Origin: Candidatus Zhuqueibacterota bacterium
GTDB lineage: Bacteria; Zhuqueibacterota; Zhuqueibacteria; Thermofontimicrobiales; Thiofontviventaceae
Direction of reading: 5' to 3'
Assembly (NCBI GenBank): GCA_016931935.1
Contig: JAFGDW010000157.1
Coordinates: 1 to 64,000 of the forward strand
DNA: 64,000 nt
The translations under genes and the position numbers were made by a program. Position 1 is the stretch's first letter. The number at the start of each line of letters is the position of its first letter. The notes below the pieces were generated by a model. The model had not been told where the DNA came from, did not search any database, and saw nothing but the letters and a program-made list of their open reading frames with translations. This document shows positions 1 to 9,800 of the stretch, piece after piece.

Positions 1-260
1 GCATAGCAAAAGCACAAATCTATCGCTATGCTCCATGCACTATGCACTTTGCATGTATAGCTTTACCATCCAATATTGAATGGATACGTTTTATTCACCT
101 AAAATTGCTGAAAAATTAATATATAAACTCTGCCGGACAATGTCAAGTCAATTTTGGCTGGTTATTTTTTGTGGTAATCTATGGAGGGGGAAATTGTATT
201 TTTACCGTAGAGAAAATTCATGAATTTTCTCTACGGGCTAATTCTTTCGATACATATCCA

Positions 261-1907
261 TTATTTATTAATCACAACATCCTCAATAAAGACGAACCCA
301 CTTACAATGGTTTCAGCCTTAAACGTATAATCCGGCTGGATTTTGATCTTTACCAACTGCGTGGTGCCATTGTCGCCTACCCAAAACTCACAGTTCGATT
401 CGTCGGTGGCGAGCGCATGGGGATATTCAAACCGGTAATCACCCGCCGCCGTCATAATATTTCGATCGTCCTCTTCGGGAAACAGCACGATCTTGCCATT
501 GGTGCTCATCACAAACACGGTCCAGCCACGATTGGCCAGCAGGGACACACTGGCATACATTGGTCGCAACGGCATAATGCTGATGGGATTTTTATCGCGC
601 TTGTAGCCGCCATCCCGCCATTCAAGCCGTTCAACCTGATTGTCATTTTTATCGGACACATAGAGTATCTGGTTCGTCTGATTTCGTACATACGATCCAA
701 ACGGTGCATTTAAATATGCTGAACTGGTATCGCTGGGAAATACCAGCGTATTTCGTCCGGTAACCGTATCCGGTAAACTATAAGGTAAGTTTTCAGCCTT
801 GAAATTAACAATCCGATTATTACCGGTTTCGACGATCCACACATCGTCCGATGCTTGATTAATAATAATTTGTCGTGGGTTCTCGATGCCGTAGACACGC
901 TTAATTTCAGCATCGGTAAAGCCATCGAAAACCGTGAGTGAATTATCATCGGTACTAATAGCCCAGACCGTACGTGTATCATTATGCACTGCGATATCAA
1001 TCACATTATTCACACCCGTGTAGGAAAGTAATGTTTCGCCATCGGCGCCGATTTTGTAAATGCTGCCGGCCTCATAATCTGCAACATAACAACCGTATGA
1101 TTCATCAATATTGTTGGTTACTGCTACGGGTTTGGAAAACGATTCGCTCGCAGTTAATATGAGCTGGCCATTTCCGGCATATTTGGAGACACGCTTTTGG
1201 CCGCTATCAACAACCCAGATCGAGCTGTACTCAAAATACACGACAATATCCACTGTATCGGCAACTGAGTAGCCCAGCACATCTTTCACACTGACAATAA
1301 TTTTATAAACTTTGGACTCCACCGGCATTGAGCTAGGGGCTGTCCATGTAGCAGTGCTTACGTGTGCATCGCTGTGAACCAGTGTTCCCTGATTGGGGAC
1401 AACCGAGTATTGATACATAAGTTCATGCCCGTCAGGATCAGTAGCAGTACATGCGAGATTGACCGTATTGCCGTTTAGTATGGACGTTTGATCCACGGTA
1501 AAATCTGTAATATCCGGAGCACTATTTCCAACATGCAGAATTTTGTAAGCGAGTGCACGTGCGCCTTTGGAATCCAGAGCTATCGCGGTAACCTCTACCG
1601 ACATTGTATCGTTGGGGGCTGTCCACGACACCGAGTCGCCGGTATCCTTTGCCAACCGTCCGGCAGTGACCGTCCAGCTCACCGCGACGGAATCGCCAAC
1701 GTCCGGATCGACCACCTCTGCCTTAAACGTCTGCGATGTTTGCACAGCAGGCGTATCATCCTGGACGCGAATTTTTATTTCGGGTCGATTATTGTCATCT
1801 GTGCGCATCAGCAGTTTATCACAACCGCCAGCTCCACCAAGCATGAACAGCAGAACCATAATTTTTAAAACAACGTTCTGGTAACGATGCATTCCCTGGG
1901 TATCCAT
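261..1907 (-). CDS. Secreted lipoprotein with Ig/cadherin-like domains and C-terminal NHL-like beta-propeller
   Basis: ORF 548 aa; N-terminal hydrophobic segment and lipobox LGGAGGC; repeated 'D.DG' Ig-like segments; propeller-like repeats 'IWVVDSGQKRVSKYAGNG', 'DVWIVETGNNRIVNF', 'EFWVGDNGTTQLVKI'. Confidence 0.75.
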   Translation of the reverse strand: MDTQGMHRYQNVVLKIMVLLFMLGGAGGCDKLLMRTDDNNRPEIKIRVQDDTPAVQTSQTFKAEVVDPDVGDSVAVSWTVTAGRLAKDTGDSVSWTAPNDTMSVEVTAIALDSKGARALAYKILHVGNSAPDITDFTVDQTSILNGNTVNLACTATDPDGHELMYQYSVVPNQGTLVHSDAHVSTATWTAPSSMPVESKVYKIIVSVKDVLGYSVADTVDIVVYFEYSSIWVVDSGQKRVSKYAGNGQLILTASESFSKPVAVTNNIDESYGCYVADYEAGSIYKIGADGETLLSYTGVNNVIDIAVHNDTRTVWAISTDDNSLTVFDGFTDAEIKRVYGIENPRQIIINQASDDVWIVETGNNRIVNFKAENLPYSLPDTVTGRNTLVFPSDTSSAYLNAPFGSYVRNQTNQILYVSDKNDNQVERLEWRDGGYKRDKNPISIMPLRPMYASVSLLANRGWTVFVMSTNGKIVLFPEEDDRNIMTAAGDYRFEYPHALATDESNCEFWVGDNGTTQLVKIKIQPDYTFKAETIVSGFVFIEDVVINK

Positions 1908-1989
1908 GATTATCCTCTTTTACCACATAATTTGTGAAATGTTTTTCTCACCGATCACCATTTCACGCTGACGTCTCACGTCTCACGTT

Positions 1990-2646
1990 TCAAAAAACTC
2001 TATACAATTCCGATAAAATTTCTATCACTTTTGCCAACGCGGCTTCAAACGAAAAATAGGTTACGTTGTCAACTATCCATGTGTGGTGATTATTCGGATC
2101 GAGCCGAAAGACGGACGTTATTTCCTGGATCGCATCCCAGGCTTTTTGATAGTCATCATCGTGAAAGTACGCCTGTGCTTTTATCAGCAGCAGATCATGC
2201 CAATCGATTGTCGGCTTATATTTGAAAAAGTAGTCGGGACGATCGGCAATAATTAAATCTACCAGATTTTCGATTTCCGAATATTGTTCCTGAAGGAAAC
2301 GAATAACAACCAGACCGCAGCGGGCATCCGACTTCCAGGTAGCATTTTGAACTCCTTTTAAAAACAATCGTTCGCTTGCCGTAATCTCACCTTGATCCAG
2401 CATTAACAATGTCCAACCACGCCCGATGCTGGCTTCGACCTGAGCAGAGTCTTTTTCGAACGCTTTCTCAAAATAGGTTAAGGCATTATCGTATTCTTGC
2501 CCGGAAAACGCCAGCCAGCCACGCTGCAGCAGTTCTGTCATACTATAATTTTCTTCAACAGCCACCGGCTTTTCGGAACGATCACACGATAATCCGGAGG
2601 CAAATAAAAGTAGTCCAATAACCATATAAAAATATAAGGGCTTCAT
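1990..2646 (-). CDS. TPR-containing lipoprotein
   Basis: ORF 218 aa; signal peptide with lipobox LLFASGLSC; TPR-like 'GWLAFSGQEYDNALTYFEKAFEKD'; 4-bp overlap with the upstream gene. Confidence 0.7.
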   Translation of the reverse strand: MKPLYFYMVIGLLLFASGLSCDRSEKPVAVEENYSMTELLQRGWLAFSGQEYDNALTYFEKAFEKDSAQVEASIGRGWTLLMLDQGEITASERLFLKGVQNATWKSDARCGLVVIRFLQEQYSEIENLVDLIIADRPDYFFKYKPTIDWHDLLLIKAQAYFHDDDYQKAWDAIQEITSVFRLDPNNHHTWIVDNVTYFSFEAALAKVIEILSELYRVF

Positions 2647-5600
2647 TTCAACAACGTGACCTTTCTTTGTAATAGCTTCACATTTTCACTTTGAATCCGA
2701 AAGAAATAAACACCGGATGGCAACACCCGTCCATTATTGGTAAGTCCTTTCCAGATGATCGAGTGAAATCCGCCATTCAAATTCGCCAATTGTTGTTTAT
2801 ACACTTGCTGTCCCAGAATATTGAACACGGTGAAAGTAATCGGTCCGACATCACTCACAAAAAATTTTACGCGGATTGATTGATTGAACGGATTCGGATA
2901 GCACAATAATTCATTCCGAGGCAATGCATAATCATGCGCCGGGACATCGGATGCGCCAAATACAATTGATTCATTTGCCGGTACTGCTGTCTGAAAATTC
3001 CCTTGCTGATCGCGAAATGTCTCCAATGGTTCAAGCAGTTCTTCGCTTATTTTATAGAATCCATGATAAATATCGAGTGCCTTTTCGTTCGTATATGTCA
3101 CAACGCATAAGCCATCACTTTCTCCGTTTGTAAGAAGTGAATATTTCGAAGAAAGCAATGTCCGTTTCGATGGTTGCTTCAACTTTGACTCTATCAGCAT
3201 GAAGTAATTCTGAGAATTCTTCGGCTTCGTCGTCTCCACCACTAAGTGTTGATCTGCACTGCGAATTGACTGTTTCGCCAAGGCGTCAAACCTGATCGTC
3301 CATTGCAGGCTATCGCTGTTGATCATTCCGCTGGCATTTGCCAATCCCACAGTTAAACTGTAATTTCCGGGTTGTGTAAATTGATAACCAGCGGACCAGA
3401 TTTTCTGATAGTAATTGGAATCGATCAGCTTAAATGAAAGCGGTTCAACCGCGTTATTCACAATAAACTGACTGGTAAAATCGGTAGTTGTCGCATCACT
3501 GGAAACGATAAAATTGATATGTCGCGACGCAATCGGATTGTAATGATAGGTCAGATTACCATCGGGCGGATCGGTATCGGTGATAATCACATCGACGACT
3601 GTAGAAATAACATTGCTATCCGGGTCCATTGCCTTGAACACAACATCGAGTTTCCCGAAATATCCATGAACCGAACCCAAATACACCTGACTGGTGGAAT
3701 CGATGATTTGCACACTCAGCTTGTTGGGATAGGAGTTTGTCGCATAAAAGTATAAATTCTGTTTTTCCGGGTCTTCACAATAATCGCGTAAATACAAATC
3801 GCGATAGATTTCATTGTTTTCGAACTGGATGGTAGGAATTTGCTGCCACAGCGGTGGCTTGCTCTTGCCGGTAATCACATTGATAACATTCGACCAGGTG
3901 GTATGCCCATGACCATCGGTTGCGGAAAACCGCATCCAGGTCGTCCCCAGGAACGTTGTATCGCGCAAGGAAATGACGACTTCCGGATCAATCGTAATAT
4001 TCAATTTGGATGGCGTTTCTGTTTCATATCCGAACTTCAATGAGGAAGTTGGAGTTCTGTCATCTGTGACTTTAGTATGCAAATCATACAATGTTAAAGC
4101 CATTGTTTTCGGCAAAACCACAGAACCCAGATTTTTCCATACCGGCCCGTCATCCTCAATAATGGAAAATACCACATTTTCTACAGTTTGATAATTATCT
4201 TCATCAGTGACTGTGAATTTCACCGGTATTTGTCCGGTTTGGTCAAACGTGTAAACCTTAACGATATGGTCTTTTCCCATAACGATATTTGCCAATGGAC
4301 TATCATAATCAATTTCCCAGTTAAGCGACGAATCCGGAGTGACCAGGTCGAACACATATGCGTCCAAATCCAGATATATCTGCGGCAACGGTTCTTTCCA
4401 GAAGAATCGCGCATCAGGCAAGGGAATTAAAATCGGATTCGGTGTTCGCGGCACAACGCGGATAATAACACGTGCGCTATCACTGTTGAACAGCGAATTC
4501 GTGGCCACAACCGTTACCGTGTCGACTCCAAGCCAGGTATCATTGCTGGTAATTGTCATAACGTGGGTTGAATCGTTTATTGTCAATTGCTGCAGATGAT
4601 GCGTGCCAACAATCTGCCAATGCAGGTCATTGGGATTATCCGTTAAGTCGTAAGCCATCGTATCCACATCGAAGGGATGAATGGTCGTGTCCGTTACCAT
4701 GACGATTTCATAAAACGGCACAATTAAGGGCGCCATTCTACCAAACACCAATAAATATGTATCATCCGAATCGGTGTTGAATGCATCATCCGTCACAGTA
4801 GCTTGTATCAAATCAATTTTATGTAAACCCGGCGTCGCATCGAACGTCACACGTTGAATTTCATGGGCATAATCCGTCGTAATATTCGTATCAGGCAACA
4901 GCGAATATGGATCGACAACGCGAAAATCCCACATTAACTCATTTTTAGGCGTATCTTCGTCTTCCACATATTGATCCAAATCAAGAATGGCAATTGAATC
5001 CGGATATTTATACACAAACGGCAGGTCAAGAATGACCGGTGGAAGAGTTATTTTTTCACGGACCTGGACAGTCATCGTATCGGTATCCGAACCTCCGCTC
5101 ATGTCGTGGACCGTGACGATGATATCCAGATCAACATTTAGTGTATCATTTTTATTTTCGAGATTAAGTGAGTAACCGTTAAAAAATGCTTTCAAGATGG
5201 TCGTATCCGGATTGATAACATCAAATGTAAAGCTGACATCATCCACATCGAATACATGGATGCCGGTAATCATTGGGATGGTCACGGGTTCATTGTAATA
5301 CACGGTTGTCGGATCTTCGGATGACAAATCGAGAATCGGGTCGTCATTTACGGGCAATACGTGGACGGTCAACGTGGTATCGACAGACTGCCCAAACTGT
5401 GTCAGTAGTTCATCCTGCAGACGACATTGTAATACTTCCGTTCCATTCCAATTTTCACGTGCGCTAAAAATGAGACTGTCAGCCTTATTTTCTACAAATA
5501 CATTATATGCTTCTGTATGTAGTGTTACGTTTTGTAGCGAATCATCAGGATCGTTAAACAGATATGATTTTGGAACAGTATGAATCATATCTTCATCAAA

Positions 5601-6569
5601 TTCAATTATCGGCAACGGATTATTGAAGTATGGACGTTTATTTACCCCAATTTTTATATTTTGGGAATTTGAATAATTTGTGACTTCCTGAACCGCAGTT
5701 AATCTTAATTGCAGAATACCATGGGCTTCAGGTTCTGAACGAACAACCAGTTCATGTGTCGTTTTATCAAGGTCAATTTCGACATTATCCAACGAATCGA
5801 CAATGCTGTAGCTCCAGGTAAATCCCAATGTATCATTGGTCGTCTGAATATAATCTGCAAGAAAATATTGTGTGCTATCGCCCGATTCAATTAATCGATC
5901 GGGAATTGGCGGCGAGATATAAAATCCGGCAGTTGAAAATTTTATGCCTTCTGCCCAGGCATAATCCTGTTCAGTCCCGGGTTGGCCGAGTAAAAAGTAG
6001 ACAGAATTTCGAGCATTTCGTTCATCAAAATCAAAACGTATTTCACTTGAATCCGTAGCGTTTTTTGTAAAACCAATCACCTCCAGCTCAAATGTGGCAA
6101 TGGTACCCGCACCCTGTACCGATGGTCTGACACCGCTTTCTGACGCCGCACCAGTGGATTGATAATAATCAAGTTGGAAGCCCGGAATACCGTTTGCATC
6201 TTCATCCAAATGTAAACTATCCTGATGGGTACCATTAAAAGTAGATGCTGATGTTCCCAGAAACGGCCCGGCTTTAAACGGCCGGTAATTTGCATCCAGA
6301 ATCGGACGAAATATTTTGGAATCGAACGTCAAAAAAAATGAAGCGCCGGTGATTCGCTCAAACCCGGTTTCAACCACTACTTCCAAACGGATGTGTTCAC
6401 CGATAAATGCCCGACGGCTTTTGGTACTCAGACGCTGTATTTTTATACCTGTTTGCCCGGCTTCAACAATACAGGAACCAAAGATCAGCAAAGTTGTGAT
6501 CAACGTCCAAAAAATAAGAAAAACAATTTTTGATTGACTATTTTTCATAGTAGCATAATTATACATCAT
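2643..6569 (-). CDS. Large secreted protein: cohesin-like N-terminal domain, cadherin/Ig-like repeats, C-terminal T9SS/FlgD-like sorting domain
   Basis: ORF 1308 aa; signal peptide; 'GASFFLTFDSKIFRP...' cohesin-like; many 'DDS/DED' beta-sandwich repeats; C-term 'CYPNPFNQSIRVKF...GVYFFRIQSENVKLLQRKVTLLK'. More likely start is ATG at 6548 (MKNSQSK). Confidence 0.75.
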   Translation of the reverse strand: MMYNYATMKNSQSKIVFLIFWTLITTLLIFGSCIVEAGQTGIKIQRLSTKSRRAFIGEHIRLEVVVETGFERITGASFFLTFDSKIFRPILDANYRPFKAGPFLGTSASTFNGTHQDSLHLDEDANGIPGFQLDYYQSTGAASESGVRPSVQGAGTIATFELEVIGFTKNATDSSEIRFDFDERNARNSVYFLLGQPGTEQDYAWAEGIKFSTAGFYISPPIPDRLIESGDSTQYFLADYIQTTNDTLGFTWSYSIVDSLDNVEIDLDKTTHELVVRSEPEAHGILQLRLTAVQEVTNYSNSQNIKIGVNKRPYFNNPLPIIEFDEDMIHTVPKSYLFNDPDDSLQNVTLHTEAYNVFVENKADSLIFSARENWNGTEVLQCRLQDELLTQFGQSVDTTLTVHVLPVNDDPILDLSSEDPTTVYYNEPVTIPMITGIHVFDVDDVSFTFDVINPDTTILKAFFNGYSLNLENKNDTLNVDLDIIVTVHDMSGGSDTDTMTVQVREKITLPPVILDLPFVYKYPDSIAILDLDQYVEDEDTPKNELMWDFRVVDPYSLLPDTNITTDYAHEIQRVTFDATPGLHKIDLIQATVTDDAFNTDSDDTYLLVFGRMAPLIVPFYEIVMVTDTTIHPFDVDTMAYDLTDNPNDLHWQIVGTHHLQQLTINDSTHVMTITSNDTWLGVDTVTVVATNSLFNSDSARVIIRVVPRTPNPILIPLPDARFFWKEPLPQIYLDLDAYVFDLVTPDSSLNWEIDYDSPLANIVMGKDHIVKVYTFDQTGQIPVKFTVTDEDNYQTVENVVFSIIEDDGPVWKNLGSVVLPKTMALTLYDLHTKVTDDRTPTSSLKFGYETETPSKLNITIDPEVVISLRDTTFLGTTWMRFSATDGHGHTTWSNVINVITGKSKPPLWQQIPTIQFENNEIYRDLYLRDYCEDPEKQNLYFYATNSYPNKLSVQIIDSTSQVYLGSVHGYFGKLDVVFKAMDPDSNVISTVVDVIITDTDPPDGNLTYHYNPIASRHINFIVSSDATTTDFTSQFIVNNAVEPLSFKLIDSNYYQKIWSAGYQFTQPGNYSLTVGLANASGMINSDSLQWTIRFDALAKQSIRSADQHLVVETTKPKNSQNYFMLIESKLKQPSKRTLLSSKYSLLTNGESDGLCVVTYTNEKALDIYHGFYKISEELLEPLETFRDQQGNFQTAVPANESIVFGASDVPAHDYALPRNELLCYPNPFNQSIRVKFFVSDVGPITFTVFNILGQQVYKQQLANLNGGFHSIIWKGLTNNGRVLPSGVYFFRIQSENVKLLQRKVTLLK

Positions 6570-6830
6570 ACGTCACTATTTACTTTGCATCGATGCTTTA
6601 TGGGTGAAATTTTAGACCAGAATTATAATTATTAACACGAGACGTCAAATGTGAAACGTGAAAGGTCGACAGACCGTGCAAAATATTTATTGAGCTCAAT
6701 ACCAGAATAGTTTATGGAGAACGAAACATGGAGAACGGAAAACGAAAAAGATATGATCCGTTCTCCTTTCTCCATTTTCCTTGCGGCTTGCCGCACTATG
6801 CATATTGATGTCGATTGATTAAAGACGGTT

Positions 6831-6864
6831 AAAAAAATAGCCCCAGCCGAAGCCGGGACTATTT
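6831..6864 (-). terminator. Rho-independent terminator for the 6886-11166 gene
   Basis: On the minus strand: AAATAGTCCCGGC-TTCG-GCTGGGGCTATTTTTTT; 13-bp stem with two G-U wobbles, UUCG tetraloop, U tract; just downstream of the stop codon. Confidence 0.9.
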
Positions 6865-6885
6865 CTTAATTGACCGCAGTTCGTG

Positions 6886-9800
6886 TTATTTCAGCAACAT
6901 CATTTTCTTTGTTTGGACAAACTTGTTATCCACCTGGATACGGTAGAGATACATACCGGTCGATACCCGGCTTCCGCGATCATTCATACCGTCCCAGTTG
7001 ACATGGTAGAATCCGGCGCTTAATTTGTCAGTGATCAGTTCACGAACCTGTTGTCCCATCATGTTGTAGACGATAAGTTTTACTTTACCAGCTTCTGGTA
7101 TGGCAAACTTAATGGTCGTGTTCGGGTTGAACGGATTCGGATAATTCTGACTCAAACTGAATTCAATTGGCGTCGTCGCACTATTATCATCAATACCGAT
7201 GTGTACAACTGGTGCATTTACCTGATGCTCCGAATTAATGAATGTTGCATTTTTAATTCGTGGCTTGCTTGGCACAGACACTTTTGGCTTCAAGGTAAAT
7301 GTAAACAATATTTGTTCCGGCAGCGGTGATACGCCGTAGCCGAGTGTTGCACTTACGAACGAGTACTCAAAACCTTTTTGTTTTGTAAAGAATATATTGT
7401 CTTTACTCAGGAATTTGTTTTCGTATGCAACCATTTCCCACTCATTTTTATTAATGAATACTCGGACATCATAGCACAGCATATTAGCAAAGCTGGTTGA
7501 TTTGGCGCCGTAGACCAGCATATCATCCACCTGATCAACGATGACAAGTTCTAACTGTGAATTTTCATCGGAGACATCAGCATCATCCGCAACCTTATAG
7601 GTAATTCCGTCACCACTGGTGTGACCTGCACTGTAATTTGTTGTTGGCCATTGCAAATCCAGCACGTTAATGACGCTATCCTGGTTAAAATCGCAGTAAG
7701 AATGCCAGCCGGTATCATTGACCGCTTTCCATGTTTTATCCCAATACGTTTCAACCAAATCATAGTCTGCTGAACTTATCTGGTTATCCGGATAGGTACC
7801 GGTTAAGCTGGAACCATCATGCTCATATCCACCACAGTCACCTGCCCACAAACGTTTTTCATAGTAGAAATCAGCAGTTGTAGTAGAATGCGGCTGTACG
7901 GTTTGGTTTTGTAAACGACGGGTTAGCCAACCATCTTTTTCACAGATAATATCGTACTTGCCTTGAGGTATATGTGTCAGCGTATATTGACCGTTTGCAC
8001 CCAGCGTGTATTGAATACCATCGCGGTAATCGGTGTCGTTATTATTTGCCAGGAATATCGAATCGGTAATACAATCGACTCCACCAACACCACAGACATA
8101 AAGATTAACTACCTGCCCGCTATCACCGTCAATTGCCTGTAGATCGACAAATCCGGTAAATTTACCACGCGGCGCCATACTAATTCTTGAGGCATTCTCT
8201 TCACAGTTTTGCCCGAATTCCACAAACGAGGTCGTAACCATATGAGTCATTCGGCTTCCTGTTGTATTGAAGCTTATAATTTGTTCATCGAGGACATCCG
8301 CAGATGCATCGTCACGAGCAATCAATTTCATATAAGCGACGCGTGTACTGCTTAAATCGGCTGAAGATGTACCATTGTCATAATGGGTTTCCCAGTCGCA
8401 CTGATACACGCCATTTGTCAATGTTGCCCGGTTCTTGGTAACAGTTCCATTGAATGTGCCCGTTACTTCAGTGAACGGAGTAATTCCCGGCCAACTGGTG
8501 GTTGTATCGGTATCAACAATTTCGAATGCGCTAGCAGGAACATTCAGATAGAGATACAAAGCCATTGGATTATTCGTGCCGTTATTATCAGTTGCGTATA
8601 CGGATACGGTAATTGTATCACCTTTGGCAATTGTTGCTACAGTTGGGTGTAATCTCCAGTTGAAGTTAGCATTTGTACTGGATTCATCAGAGAAATACAA
8701 TTTACCATCCGCTTGTACCGGAGTTTCCGTTGACCACGTTCCGTCATTTGAGAAGAAATAGTAGACATCGTACGTTCCGGAAGGTGTGTCATTTACAGCT
8801 GCCATATCATTATCAAGATCGGCTACTGAAAGAGATGCACGGCCTGCATTACCGGAACCGAATGTTGTGGATGCAGTCTGGCGTACTTGTACATCCATCT
8901 GGAAACCGTTGGTCGCCGGTAAAATCCAGTAATATCCGGTAACCGAGTTATCCATAAACTGCGTCCAGGTCGTGGAGGTCGAAACTGTCGTTCCGGTTGG
9001 CACCATAAAGGCTGCCACTTCACAATCGGCTGCATTTGCATCCATATCGAACGCATTCCAGCGAAGATCGTACGTATCGCCATTATCCAGCATCACGACT
9101 TCACCTTCTTCAGGTGCTTGCGGGAGCAGGTATTTATAATGACGTGGAGTCAGCGTACGCTGAGTTCCAACAACCATGGTTTCTTCCGAGTTAAGTGTGA
9201 CGATTGCTGCATCACGACCGCCGCTCGGGACCGGACTGGTAATGACTGCATACAGGTAGTATGGTGTTCCATCAACCAGACCAGCATGACGTACATCCCA
9301 CATATAACGATTATTCCGTTTTGTATCTGACGTATCCAGAATCGTTGCAATGTGTATCGTACCATCCGGATCGTTTACAGAATAATCCCACAGCACACTC
9401 GTATCTACCGAAGCCGGAGTAGCACTGGCGCCGGCGCTTCCATAAACCAAATTGCTGGCAAACAGGTTGATTTTCATTGTACCATCAATCTCATTATCAC
9501 CTGTAATTGTCGTACCCCAGTTAATGATAAAATACTCTTCATTATTGGTTTCAAATGTTTTATTCGCCGTATAGTAATCATCAAAAACAAATTTTGGGAA
9601 ATATTTAATGTGCAACTCCATGGCAGTTCCGGCACCATTTGTCATCTGTTTCAAGACCTGCCATTTACCATCATTCGCGACGGCATAGAGATAGAAATCA
9701 CCTGCAGCATCATAATCGGTTGTACTACGCGCTGGTTTGTAGTAGAAGAATTGATTCGTTTCTTCGTCTTCCAGTGGTGTAGTCGTCAATTCGACAGCGC

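Noticed and set aside
171-713. 180-aa plus-strand ORF
   Set aside because: Antisense to the NHL lipoprotein; no family-like motifs and composition typical of an opposite-strand shadow ORF.
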